NCBI RefSeq assembly: GCF_020382885.2
Contig: NC_058506.1
Coordinates: 14,114,318-14,178,317, forward strand
Origin: Scatophagus argus
Taxonomy: Eukaryota > Chordata > Actinopteri > Scatophagidae
Direction: 5' to 3'
Length of the DNA stretch: 64,000 nucleotides
The position numbers and the translations under genes are program-made. Position 1 is the stretch's first letter. Every line of letters starts with the position of its first letter. Under the pieces are notes generated by a model, which saw only the letters and a program-made list of their open reading frames with translations, was not told the DNA's origin and made no database searches. Positions 50,856 to 61,800 of the stretch are shown in pieces.

Positions 50856-51962
50856 TTAGTGCTGGATCCTCCTGATGGACTGAATCTGGGGAGTCTGGGA
50901 GTGGGAGCCAAACTCGCGGTAACACTTGTACTCTCCTCCATGGCAGTCACACTCCATGATGTACTGGTGGCCACGGTATCCAGGGTACTGGTAGCACACA
51001 AAGCTGCAAGAGTAAATAAGAACATGATAATTAAGCACATACACTTAAAAGCGGATTCTTGTGTTGTTTATGCAGCCAGTGTGTGTTTGTAGCCGATATC
51101 TTGCACCAGCGAAAGGTGTGTAAAGTTTTGGTGTATGTCAAACAGGACGATGGACTTACGCTCCACTCTGAATGTGCATGGATCCAACCTCGTTGTTCAT
51201 CCAGCCCATGGCCTGCAGGGAGGGGTAGTCATCACACAGCTCGAACTGACGACCCATCATGTTCTCCATCTCGAAGATGGTCATACGGGACTCCTTGTGG
51301 TTCTGTACAAAGGAGGAAAACAGGACTTAAAGCACAATCTGAGATGAAACTCAGCTTAAAGTGATAAACTCTTGTTGGGTTGTATATTAAACGCACAGCA
51401 CAACAGATGGGCCTGAAGGAGATCATCCTCTCAATGCGGTAGGAGTTGCTGCCACTGTAGGCCTCAAAGCGGGGGTAGTCTCCCTTCTCCAGGACAAACT
51501 GCTGGCCGCAGAAGCTGGAGTGCTCATAGCCCACCCAGCTGTGAGCAGCAAGCAAAAATAATAAAGTCAGAAACCAAGGGAACACAAAATCAATACACTA
51601 TTCATGTTTCTCATAAAGACAAGCTTCTCCAGTTTAGATTTTAAATAGTGTTAGCCTTTCCAAAAGTGAAATAAAGACTCCTGGATACATACGCGCCACA
51701 CTCGACCTTCAGGGAGCGAATGTTTTCCATCCCACACTCCATGATGTTCTGGCAACAGGCAGTGAACTCCATACGCCTGCCCTGGAAGTACTCCTGATCG
51801 TACACAGTGATCTGTAAAACACAAAAGGGTGAATGAAGAGTCTGCCCCGAAAACATACAACATAACAAGGTAAACACCACTGTGCCATGGGTAATGTAGT
51901 GTTAAGCATGTCCGCAGTACGCTTACCTTCCAAGGGCCCATGGGCATGTTTGTCTGAGCCAT
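50856..51962 (-). CDS. cryba1: Beta-A1/A3 crystallin
   Basis: Five coding exons on the minus strand: 51962-51927, 51811-51693, 51538-51397, 51302-51160 and 51003-50856. They sum to 588 bases, 195 residues. A 12-residue arm ([12 protein letters not shown]) is followed by four Greek-key motifs, one per exon: [56 protein letters not shown] and [19 protein letters not shown], ending [10 protein letters not shown]. This is a structural lens protein that forms beta-crystallin oligomers. The mammalian gene makes two forms from two starts (beta-A3, 215 residues; beta-A1, 198). Here only the beta-A1 start is available, because the leader exon has no ATG. Cysteine and methionine are frequent, as in fish lens crystallins. 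Confidence 0.95.
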
Positions 51963-51984
51963 TTTGTTGTCTTTTTCAGTTATA

Positions 51985-52422
51985 CCTGTGAGGAAATACA
52001 CACAGAGTCAGGGCAGGGATGGAGGAAAATGCTCAAAAACAATATTGTGTAATAGTTTTACACCATCTTATTCTATTCTTTATTCTGTCAGCTGCTCTGG
52101 GTGACCTTTCATCTTTCTCCAAGGCTTTTTTTCTAACATAAGCCTATAACCTGAAGCCTCCGATTTCCTTTTCTTCATTTGTATAAACCTGCTGTTCTTA
52201 AATGAAAAGGTAATGAACAAGCTATTCTGTCCTCCCTTTGACCAATTAAGACTTCCTGTTGATAGCTGATATATTGCATTAGAGACCCTTACTACGTCAT
52301 GTACATAGATTGGGAGACTGTACTGTATTTTTAACTCGCTTGACCTACCCAAACTGGTGAGCTGTGTGTCGCAGTGTTCCACTGAAGGGTCTGCAGAGAT
52401 GGTGTGTATGGGGGTATATATA
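51985..52422 (-). promoter_or_regulatory. cryba1 leader exon, TATA box and first intron
   Basis: On the minus strand a TATATATA lies at 52422-52415. A start about 25-30 bases downstream gives a leader exon of about 40 bases ending at 52349 (CAGTTTGG, then GTAGGT). Exon 2 begins at 51985 after TTTCCTCACAG, 23 bases before the ATG. The leader exon has no ATG, so it is untranslated. Confidence 0.6.
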
Positions 52423-52469
52423 CACCCACTGGTGTCGGGGGGCCGGGGGGCAGGCACGCCTGGACTCAT

Positions 52470-52476
52470 GTCAGCA
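52470..52476 (-). promoter_or_regulatory. Maf-type half site upstream of cryba1
   Basis: TGCTGAC on the minus strand, followed by ATGAGTC, about 50 bases upstream of the TATA box. TGCTGAC half sites bound by large Maf proteins are known in crystallin promoters. Binding here is inferred. Confidence 0.4.
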
Positions 52477-53952
52477 CTTTGCTTTTGACTCCATTGTTTT
52501 GTTGTGTGAGCTACACAGGGGTTAACACACACTCAGTGATTCATGCAAACACAAAGAGGGCACACGGCCATACTGCGTTGCCTATGCCTCTGTGGTAAAT
52601 CTATATGTTTGGGAAAAATATATATAAGTAACTGTGTGGCTTTCTCCACCAGTGTGTAGATCTATTATCAAACTGGTCTGTGTGATACTGCACTTATTGT
52701 ATTTTGCTACTTTGACTTGTTTTGAAAGTAAATACACAAGAAGTGATTACAGGATTCAAGCTGGTGTCAGACTGTCAAAAGGATCACAGCATGTTTTCAG
52801 ACAATGAAAAACATTATGTTTGTATAGATTTATTGCATTTTGTTGTCCTATTAATGTTAGTATAAATAAATAAATAGTATTTTTTACATTTTTATTTATT
52901 TAAATTTTTTATGTATTTATTTTATTGGTAAATTCTTCCAAGGACACTTTCCAAGCACCCTTGGAACAATTTGCCCCCTCCCCAAATCAAGACACACACT
53001 ATACCAACTAATGACTAGACAATCAAAGTCATATCTTCTTTGAATTATTCCAATTATTACATTGTATGGAGGGAGTTTGCCTCTCTACATATTAATACAT
53101 GTGCAGCATATGTATCAGTCATGACCATTTTGTTTGTCAGGACTCAAATCGATTGGTCTCTGCCCTGGTGTTGACTCATCTGAAAACTGAAACTTGAATA
53201 CCAAGTGTCATGACGGCTGGGCAAACTGGATACATGACATTAATGCCGGATTTAAAGTAGTGAGACGGTAACTGTGGTGGCAATTTAATCAGGCTGTTTT
53301 ATTGATCATAAAGCTGGCAGGGTTTAAATGCAAATGGCAGCAGTCTATCATGAGAGTCTGGTGGGTGTACAGAGGTATAATCTTTCACATGCCTGCTGCG
53401 CTTGTCCTGTTTTCACTTCGTGGTTTAATGTGAGTTGTGAATGAAAGTACCTGTTGCTATTTTTGGGAAACTAGAACAAGTGAATAAATCAACAGTGAAG
53501 GTTAGTAGGAGTCAGTGGCACCGTCTGAAAGGCCATGTTGGCAGGACCGGCGGCACTTTGGCATCAACTGAAGAGCTGTAATTGACAGCTTGAATGGATT
53601 ATTATTACACTGGGGAAAATAATGTGGCAGCTGTGTTGAAAAAAAGAGAAACCCAAAGTCTTTCTTGATTCATTCTGTTCCTCCCATCAAGCAAAGCACG
53701 CACACATTTGTTTTAACACAAACAGTTTTGGAGCTATTTTAAAATTGTTTCCTCTACTTATTTCAATTATTCCAAACATCTGAATTAAAAAGTGTGTTAT
53801 ACAGTATTTTACAGTGCTTTCCGTTATGTTGTTAAGGAATAAAGAGCAACTGGTGGGTACAGAACTGAGTGTGCATGCACTCTCCTCTCCCCTCTAGCTG
53901 CACCGAACAATAAACATTTAGGAATGGCTTACTGTGGTCAGCACATTGCCCA

Positions 53953-53955
<3 letters not shown>

Positions 53956-53985
<30 letters not shown>
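53956..53985 (+). repeat. (TG)n microsatellite
   Basis: About 14 TG units followed by interrupted TG sequence. Confidence 0.9.
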
Positions 53986-53988
<3 letters not shown>

Positions 53989-55449
53989 ATTTGTGTGTCT
54001 ATTTTTGTGTATATGTGTGCGTGAGCTCATATGCGCATGTTATGTCCTTATTGTGTCCACAACAGAGAGAGAGAGAGAAAGAGAGACAGAGAGAGAGAGA
54101 GACATGTGAATATATTCCAAATATCTTCACAACAAAAATATGTTTGAGAGCACATTCCTGATCAAAGTGGATTTGTTCAGCTCAGGAAGTCAGACAGAGG
54201 AGCCATATATGTCTGTTTCTGTGTGTGTATGTGTGTGTGTGTGTGTGTGTTTCTGCTGATGGTAGCAGCAGCAGCTCAGACGTGACAAAGGGACGAGCAA
54301 ACTCAGCAGGCCGATGTGAAGAGCCCACAGCGAGCATATAGCCGACTCTCAGCGCGCACATACAGACGTCACACACACACACACAACAGAACCTCACTTT
54401 CTTCTGTGTGTGTTTGACAGGTCACTCTGACACACACTGATGACCAATATGACAGAAAATAATAAGTTAAAACTTATAAAACTCTCTTGTGTGTTATGTG
54501 TTTAGGAAAGTAGCCACGCTTGAATTTTATTTTTCCATGTAGGGCTTCTGTGAACTTGAGGATTAAATGTCTAACTTTGGAAGTAATTTCATTCCTCCTT
54601 GTTCAACTTTAGTGACAATTTCAGAGCCATAAGAACCTGTAGAAACTCTGGTGGGTGATTTTCATTGGCGTATGCGCTAACCTAACCTACAGTCACTTCT
54701 CATCTTAACTGAACATGATTGCACACTCATGTTTAGGTTCACAACATAAAGCTACAGCGAAGCAACTACTACCTAGAAAAGAACAAACCAAATTTCTCAG
54801 ATTTTGCAGTAAATGCACTCTGCCTCTAGGGTGCAACATTTCCATGTGAAGCCTTACTTTCAAGGGACTATTTTGATAATTAATTTATGGAATCGTCACA
54901 CTCTTAATGACCTCTCAACGCTTCTGGGGCCATTTGTTGAAACATTAACGTTGCAGAGGAAAGACTCTCTCGAACGGCTCCTTGAGCTCCACATACTCTG
55001 GACATTGAGCCTTGCTTTTGTTTCTGTGGCTGTTGCTCTTAACAAGTGGTTTGGCTGTGTTATCATCGCACACAGTGCCACTGCAGAGCTGTGAGGGATA
55101 GTCATGTGTGACTGAGATCTCCAGTGAGTCATGCAGAGACTTTACATGCATCAGTAGAGAGTGAAAGAGGGACAGAAATAGGATTTAAACCTCATAGAGT
55201 TGTTTCTGTTCTCTTCTCCTCAGCTTCTCCAGCTGAGTTACTGTGATCTAATGATCTGTTCGTGGGGCCAACATAAAAAATATATATATTTTTTAATTCA
55301 GTGCAGCAGTTTTCAGGATGAGACAACAGCTGTAAATGTGAATGCTCAGCAAATTAGAGCTGAACTTATCATGTATGTTTGGTGTGTGTGAGACTGTAGA
55401 TGTAGCTTAGACAGTCCTTAATGCATGTTTGGTTGAATTTCAGGAGGCT

Positions 55450-56130
55450 AATTTCAACTCAAGCAGTGGAAGAAGAAGTATTCAGATTATTTACTCAAAG
55501 TCATCCTTCCTGTTCCCGCAGCTGAACAACTGAGCTTCACCAAAGCTATGCGTGTGCACGGCTGCTTCTATATTCATTGGTGAAAAGTGAAAATTTTCTC
55601 TGTGATCACTGAAAATCTGATCTGAAAAACCAAGAACGTTCTGAGAGAGTTAGAGGGGAAACGTCTCTTTGGCAGAACTACAAACAACCGAAGATAAACA
55701 CAATCAGACACCTTTTTCACAGATGGTTTAATCATTGCATAGTTTTGTACTTTATAAGTTTATCATGTGTACTTTTAAATGTAAAATCTTGATCTTAAAA
55801 ATAACTAATAACTGAATCTGACAAATCTGACATTTAATGCAGTAAATAGTACAATATTTCCTTTTGAGAAGTAATGTCAGAAAGTGGTTACACCCAAATA
55901 AGTTCCTCATTTTTTTTTTTTTTTCACTTAAGCTCTTGAACAAATTTTCTTGGGTGAATTCCAGCATTCATTGTTGTGACTGTAAAATTAAGAAGTAAAA
56001 AGGATAATATTGCCCCTTGAAATGTAGAATAGAGGAATAATGTGGATAAAATTCAAAAGCTCAAGTGCAAGAATCTCAAAATTGTACTCAAGTGCAGAGT
56101 AAACGTTAGTTACTCACCAGCACTGAAGAG
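55450..56130. repeat. Fragments of the ACTCAAG-type teleost repeat
   Basis: AGTGGAAGAAGAAGTATTCA at about 55466 and AATTGTACTCAAGTGCAGAG at about 56080 match the two ends of the family seen at 10940 and 58510. The sequence between them is decayed or unrelated. Confidence 0.4.
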
Positions 56131-57538
56131 AAAAGGCAAACTAGTAAGAAAGAAAACAAGTTTACTGTAGGAATATTGTGTCTTTGCATACAGTGCACTA
56201 GCAATTATTTTATTCAATCTCATTTAATGATTGATTGTTAAGAGCAATAAAGTCACTTTCAAAAAGCAACACTACAGTGTATTCATCAACATCAAATGGA
56301 CAGAAATGGGGGGGGAGCACATTTAATGTCAACCTGGAACTGAACTGATCGAACAGGATTTCAAATGTAGGGTTATGACGCAGTACTCTGCGTGAAGCCA
56401 CATTGGATCGACACTCCTAACAAGGTGGAGCACTTTAGATTAAATTAAATGAAGAACTGCGTCTATAATGTTTCCTTTAATTGATCACACTTGATGGATG
56501 CAGCACTTGTATGTTCAGTAGTTGTGCCTTTGTAACGTTAAAATACATTTGTGCTCTTTTGTTTCTGGTGTGATGACATGGCAGAGGGTGTGGCACTTGG
56601 CACTGACCATGGCAGCTCCCACCCTTGTATCCATTATCCAATGGATTTGAAATCCTGATGAACCACTTATCCTATGAGAACTGGACACCTGCTGTTAGGT
56701 TGCCTCTTTATGTGTTTGCTTTGGAGCTTAATGTCCATTTTGAACCTTTTGGTGAAGACACAGAAGGGTGGGAACTTTAGTCTGTTTGCACAATTTAAGT
56801 GTGCTGCAGTCCGTTTGTACCACTGGAAAGTTTGTTGGCCTCGAACTGAGAGGCTTTCAGCTGCATAACTACTGGAAGATAACGAGTTTCGAAGTCACTC
56901 TTGGCTTTATACCATTTAATTAGTGTTTTCACCAACTATACATCCGTATTGATAATACATGCCTGACGGTAATATTTAAACTTTTCTACTGTGTTTAGGC
57001 ACACACACACACGCGCGTTGCAAATACAGTGTTATGGATGTTTGAAGTAATGGGCGGTTTTGTGCTCTTGACTGGTGCGCTCATTCGTCGGTTGGCGTTG
57101 GTAACGCCGCACAGGGAGCTGCTGAGACACCCCTGCCCCCCCTCCAACGCCACCTCCACCACAAAGACCAGCTGCCGCCCCTCTCTTTTTTTTCTTTTCT
57201 TTTTTTCAATTTCAAGCAGGGCATATTACTTCCCCTCAGACTTCTCCTGACACAACCGAAACAGCGTCTATAGCGAGCAGCTGCGCAGAAAAGACCCCGC
57301 TCTCCGCATCCTGCGCTCAGCCAACGAGAGCCGGCGGCCGCTTGCATGCAACCCGTCTGCGCTGAACAGACTGCAGGCTCGTAAAGACGAAGCGGATTTG
57401 AATTAAGCACCGGATAACAGACAGCAACTGTGCATCCTTCGGCGAGGGAGGGAGGTAGAGGGGAGGCAACTGTTTTGTGTCTTGGAAGCCCTGTGTTTGG
57501 AGGAGAGGGGGGAGGAGGAGGAGGAGGAGGAGCGGAGA

Positions 57539-57797
57539 ATGAGCTATTCTTGTACCAGCAGAGGCAACAGCCAGGACCCATCAAGCGCTAAGAAGCCTGC
57601 CGGTAATAATCCCGGCAGAGACACCGCAGGCACGGACAGCGGCAGTAGCGGCAGCCCGAAGCAAACGGCGGCGATGAAAGTGAAGAAAGGCTGCAACTCG
57701 ACCGACGTGGGGGTCCCGGTGACCACGGAGGAGGACCTGCTCGCCAGCGCGGTCATCACTCCGGAGGATGTGCTGGGCTTGCAGAAGATCACAGAGA
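57539..57797 (+). CDS. unc119: UNC119 lipid-binding chaperone, first coding exon only
   Basis: ATG at 57539 opens 86 codons plus one base up to a donor at 57798 (ACAGAGA, then GTAAGT). An inner ATG at 57674 gives MKVKKG, the exact start of mammalian UNC119. The exon ends EDVLGLQKITE, matching human EDVLGLQRITG just before the beta-sandwich. UNC119 binds myristoylated proteins such as transducin alpha and delivers them to photoreceptor outer segments and cilia. The first 45 residues (MSYSCTSRGN...) are Ser/Gly-rich and not in human UNC119. The next exon, expected to begin with YLCSPEENIY-like sequence, was not found before 64000, so the first intron is longer than 6.2 kb. The upstream leader is GC-rich with a GGA run at about 57501-57533. 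Confidence 0.85.
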
Positions 57798-58087
57798 GTA
57801 AGTTCACTGCTGCTGTGTGAGGACAAAGGTGCCGAAAATGTGCCAGCTCCTCTTAGTTAGTTATATCTGACGTCTCCTCCGTGTCTCCTTTATTTACGTG
57901 GCTGATGTACACAGGCCCTATTCACACACATGGTAATGCTTCGTGGGAGCCCCCTGTTGCCAACCTGTCTGCACATGTGCGTTACACATTCCCCTTAGCA
58001 GACCTGGGACCTTTAGGTGAGGTGTAAACCCGGCAGTGGGTAAGCTTGAGGACACCATGTGTGCAGACTGAAGTCTTGAAAGACTGA

Positions 58088-58090
<3 letters not shown>

Positions 58091-58130
<40 letters not shown>
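58091..58130 (+). repeat. (TG)n microsatellite in unc119 intron 1
   Basis: Twenty TG units. The short unit GCAGACTGAA occurs on both sides, at about 58064 and 58130. Confidence 0.95.
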
Positions 58131-58133
<3 letters not shown>

Positions 58134-58509
58134 ACTGAAAGACTTGATGGAGCAGGAAAGGAGACCCCAAAATGCAGATGACAGACTACATTTGTAACAT
58201 GTCTTCAGGGGTGAAGTCTTTTTGACTAGAAAGGTTCAGAGTGAGTTGCTGGGGGTGAGGTGAGTTATCATCTGTCCAAGCAGCTTCCTTTGCATGAGTT
58301 CATACACAGTTTGGGTTTTCACCTTTCATTGCACTCCTCTCCAGAGAACTGAAACACAGCTGTGACTGCGTTGCGTATCCAAAGTGCACGTTCTGACCCA
58401 TTGGAAGTGTTGTTGAAATGTTAAAAATGAAATACCTGGAGTTTGCAGGTTAATTCTGCAAGCCGGTAGCCTGGGATTTAAAAAATAATTTTAGCAGGAA
58501 GGTTATACA

Positions 58510-58895
58510 CACGAGCAGAGGAGTAAAAGATGTATTAGTATTCAGAGCTTTTACAAAGTCTGTTTCAAATACTCCATTACAAGTGAAATAAAACAACAAA
58601 AAGTATTATCAGCAAAGCACACTTTAAGTAACAATAGTAAAAGTAGACGTTATGCAGACAAACTGAGATTGTTGTTTTGTTACATATTATGGCTTTAACA
58701 TCAATGCAGTCCTGTGAAAGCAGCGTTTCACTGCTGCAGTTAAATGCACTGGGGCTAAATTTCACTGCTGGGTGGTTTAATCTGTAAGAGCACCAACAAA
58801 CGGTAACAACAACAGCAAATGGAAGCCCTCGAGTGAAATTACCTCAAAATTGTATAGAAGTAAAGTACTTGAATGTACTTCGGCACTCCACCGCT
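58510..58895 (-). repeat. ACTCAAG-type teleost repeat, long copy
   Basis: Contains AAGTATTATCAGCAAAGCAC, AATAGTAAAAGTAGACG and AAAGTACTTGAATGTACTTC. It is the reverse orientation of the copy at 10940-11410. No coding region. Confidence 0.6.
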
Positions 58896-61800
58896 GTATT
58901 ATATTATACGTTATGTCAGAGAACATATTTGCAAACTAGAGATCCAACATTCAAAACTTTCTAGTTCCTTTCTAGGCCCTAAGATGGAAGAGTCATTTCC
59001 AAATAATGTGTGTACACCTCAAAGCAGCAGGTGCATGTCTCACAGAGTAAAGTTAAACCCAAGCAGAGCTGCTTGTTCGCTGATAAACAAACCTATGTGA
59101 TATATTTTAATGGCTTTTCTGCCACTTTTTACATTTTGATTACATTTCTCAAAATAGCTCTCTCTCTCTCGTTTATTCACAGTGTCTGAAGGAAAAAGCT
59201 GCTGATTACATAGCACATTACCTAATGCCGTTTCTTTTTAATTATGTCACACCTTCAAATCTCAAACAAGCCTCTTATAGAGAAACAGGGAGGGAGAGGC
59301 AGCAGCCAGGAAGCTCCTCTGTGCATAAGAACATGTACATCCATCACCCGCTCCGGGCTTAAACAAGCAGTTAGCTAACAGGTTTTGACTATTTAAAGGC
59401 CAGTATAATGCCGTACTTATACAAGGCAAGTTACATTGGCTGTTATGAGTGTGATAACGTGAATGCTGTGTCAGATTTTCTCCCAGCAATTAAAAAGTGT
59501 TAGACACAAATTCACATTTTTCTTTATTTCCACACATTCTGATGGAGGTCCACTTCTTGTTGCTTGCTGTTGAACACACACGTGACTGCGAGACGCCACA
59601 CACTTTCTCTTGAAACTGTTCCTGCAGAGAGGATACCTTAACTCAGATCATACTTTTCATCTTCCCAACCGTTTTCTCTTTCCCTTATGTTTTATTACTT
59701 TGTAGCTCCATATAATGCAGGAAGTTTATGTTGTAGTGATGGATGAGATTTTGCTTGTAGCCCAACGTAATCACAGCTTACAGCGAAGAGGAGGAGGAAC
59801 TGTGGGAACATCCTTTGGCTCGACTTGTGCTTCCTCTTTTACTGACACAGACAATCTAACGTCTGGTTTCTTTAATTGTCCTTTTAACCCGTCACTTATT
59901 AGGACCAGGAGAATAATCGCAGCTTTATTTTGTACCCGGATGAGTCTTCATCTCGGTCTTCTTATCTCGTGAGTCTGCTTTTGATCATCCACGCTGAGTG
60001 GATCTGTGTGGGGATCGCTGTCCAAGCTGCACGGCGACACGCACAGGAACATCGTAATGACTCCATCTCCCACGCTGGACCCTATTATGGTCTTGGAAAC
60101 TCTCACTTTCCTACCTCGCAGCGTCATCACTGGAGGCAAGAGGAGGCATGTGTGAATCACCACAGCAACGTGGATACACGCTTGAATCACTAGGGCAACG
60201 TGAAGCATCTCCCCGTGGTTACAGGCAACGGAGCCTGCATCTCTGTTCTCCCACACACTTCCTCCTCTACTTTCCCTCGTTCCTTTCCTCTCCTCTGTCC
60301 CCCATCCGTGTTTAACAGCATATTTGTGCCGTCACCTGATGAGTTACATAGACAGAAATGGGACACATACACCCAAATAAAAAGAAACAAGGCATGAAAG
60401 AACCCGGGCGCTCTCTCTCTCTTGCTCTCTCTCTCCTGAGAAGACACTGAAACCCTTTGTTGTTTTGTGACTTGTTTTTTTTTTTCCTGCTGCCGTCGCC
60501 GCTGAGACGTTCTCAAGTGGCTGAAATTGATTCTTTCTCTAAGTGGCATGATACTCAATCGACAGCTCAGACTTGACAGCAGTCATGAGTCAGAAAGTTT
60601 GGCTCTTGTCTGAACTTGCTTGGAGCACCAATGTTTCCCAGGAGAGAAAACCTCACTTAAAGTTGTCATAAATGATCTTGTGTTAATGCAGCTGAGGTTG
60701 AGTGACATTCGAATTGACCGAACAGACTTTCTGCTCATTTGACTGATTTGATCCAGACGTGTGTTAACTTCTTGATCTATCGTGGCAGTATGGAAGTCAT
60801 CATAACTCCGAGAGATGCGACAAAGGTTCACCTACAGACGTGTTGCCTTTAGGGATGCAACCAGCAGTTTCTGTATGTTTACAGATGAATCAGTTGTTGT
60901 GTTTACAGCTGAAATGATTCATTGATTAATTAGCTGCTTGAGAGGGAAAAAACTGGTAATTTTGCAAGCAAAAGTAGTAAAAAAATTTCTATTTTCAGCT
61001 TCTTAAGTAAGAGTTAAGAGTAAACATACAATAACAATATATAAAACAGTGATTATTTATTTATTATAAGGATTGTCTCAGTTTGGTCATTAAGGAATTG
61101 TGAGTAAGATCTGCACCAAACGAAATGTTTTTCAGATAAAATGAACTTGTCAGTGCTCTCCGGTGGACAAACTATGGAATGGGCTTAACACTTTTTCTAA
61201 ATTACCTCAGACATGTTTGGTATTTCTGAACGGACGTATAACTGGATATCGAAGATGTGGAATGTGTTAAAACTGGACGACAGATTTTCAAATGAATCTC
61301 TCTCTGTTGTTGCTTTCCCTCAACCGCCCCAACCTCCTCGTTTTTTTTTTGGTTTTTTTTACGGCTTATTTCACTAAGATTTAATATTCAAAGAGGATGA
61401 GCTCTTTCAGCAGAATCTTGGTTGCTGCTCTCATTCTTTGAGAGCTGACTTAAAAGAGCAGAGGCTTTCCTGACAAATCCTATGCGGCCATCTGCTATAA
61501 ATAGTCAAATCCTTAATGCCAGTGTCTCTGACTGAAGTTCTGTTGTGTGAGAAAAAGTATTGCTTCACATTTAGAGCTGCAACAAGTAGTCGATTAAGAG
61601 AGTGTTTGGTCTACAGAAGTTAATCTGGAACTATTTTGAACATCGAGAACTCGCCCTGTGGTTAACACTTCACAGATGTGCTTTCAAATGCTTATCTTTG
61701 TCTCACATGGTGGTAAATTCTAAAATATATTTCGGGGTTTTGGACTGTTCATTAGACAAAAAAAATGTAACTTTACCAATCTATTAATTTCGAAAGTAAT

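Larger units (their letters stand above)
52480..57250. other. Intergenic region between cryba1 and unc119
   Basis: No gene supported in about 4.8 kb. It holds an AT-rich TTTATT-type stretch (52860-52935), TG runs at 53956-53985 and about 54225-54250, a GA run at about 54063-54102, a CA run near 54370-54384, and fragments of the ACTCAAG-type repeat at 55450-55500 and 56040-56130. Short open frames are low-complexity. Confidence 0.5.

Noticed and set aside
57081-57584. 167-codon minus-strand frame over the unc119 leader
   Set aside because: Proline/serine-rich frame of a GC-rich leader, with no homology. The plus-strand unc119 exon explains the region.
60190-60558. 122-codon minus-strand frame in the unc119 intron
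   Set aside because: Rich in low-complexity Arg/Gln/Ser, with no domain or splice sites.
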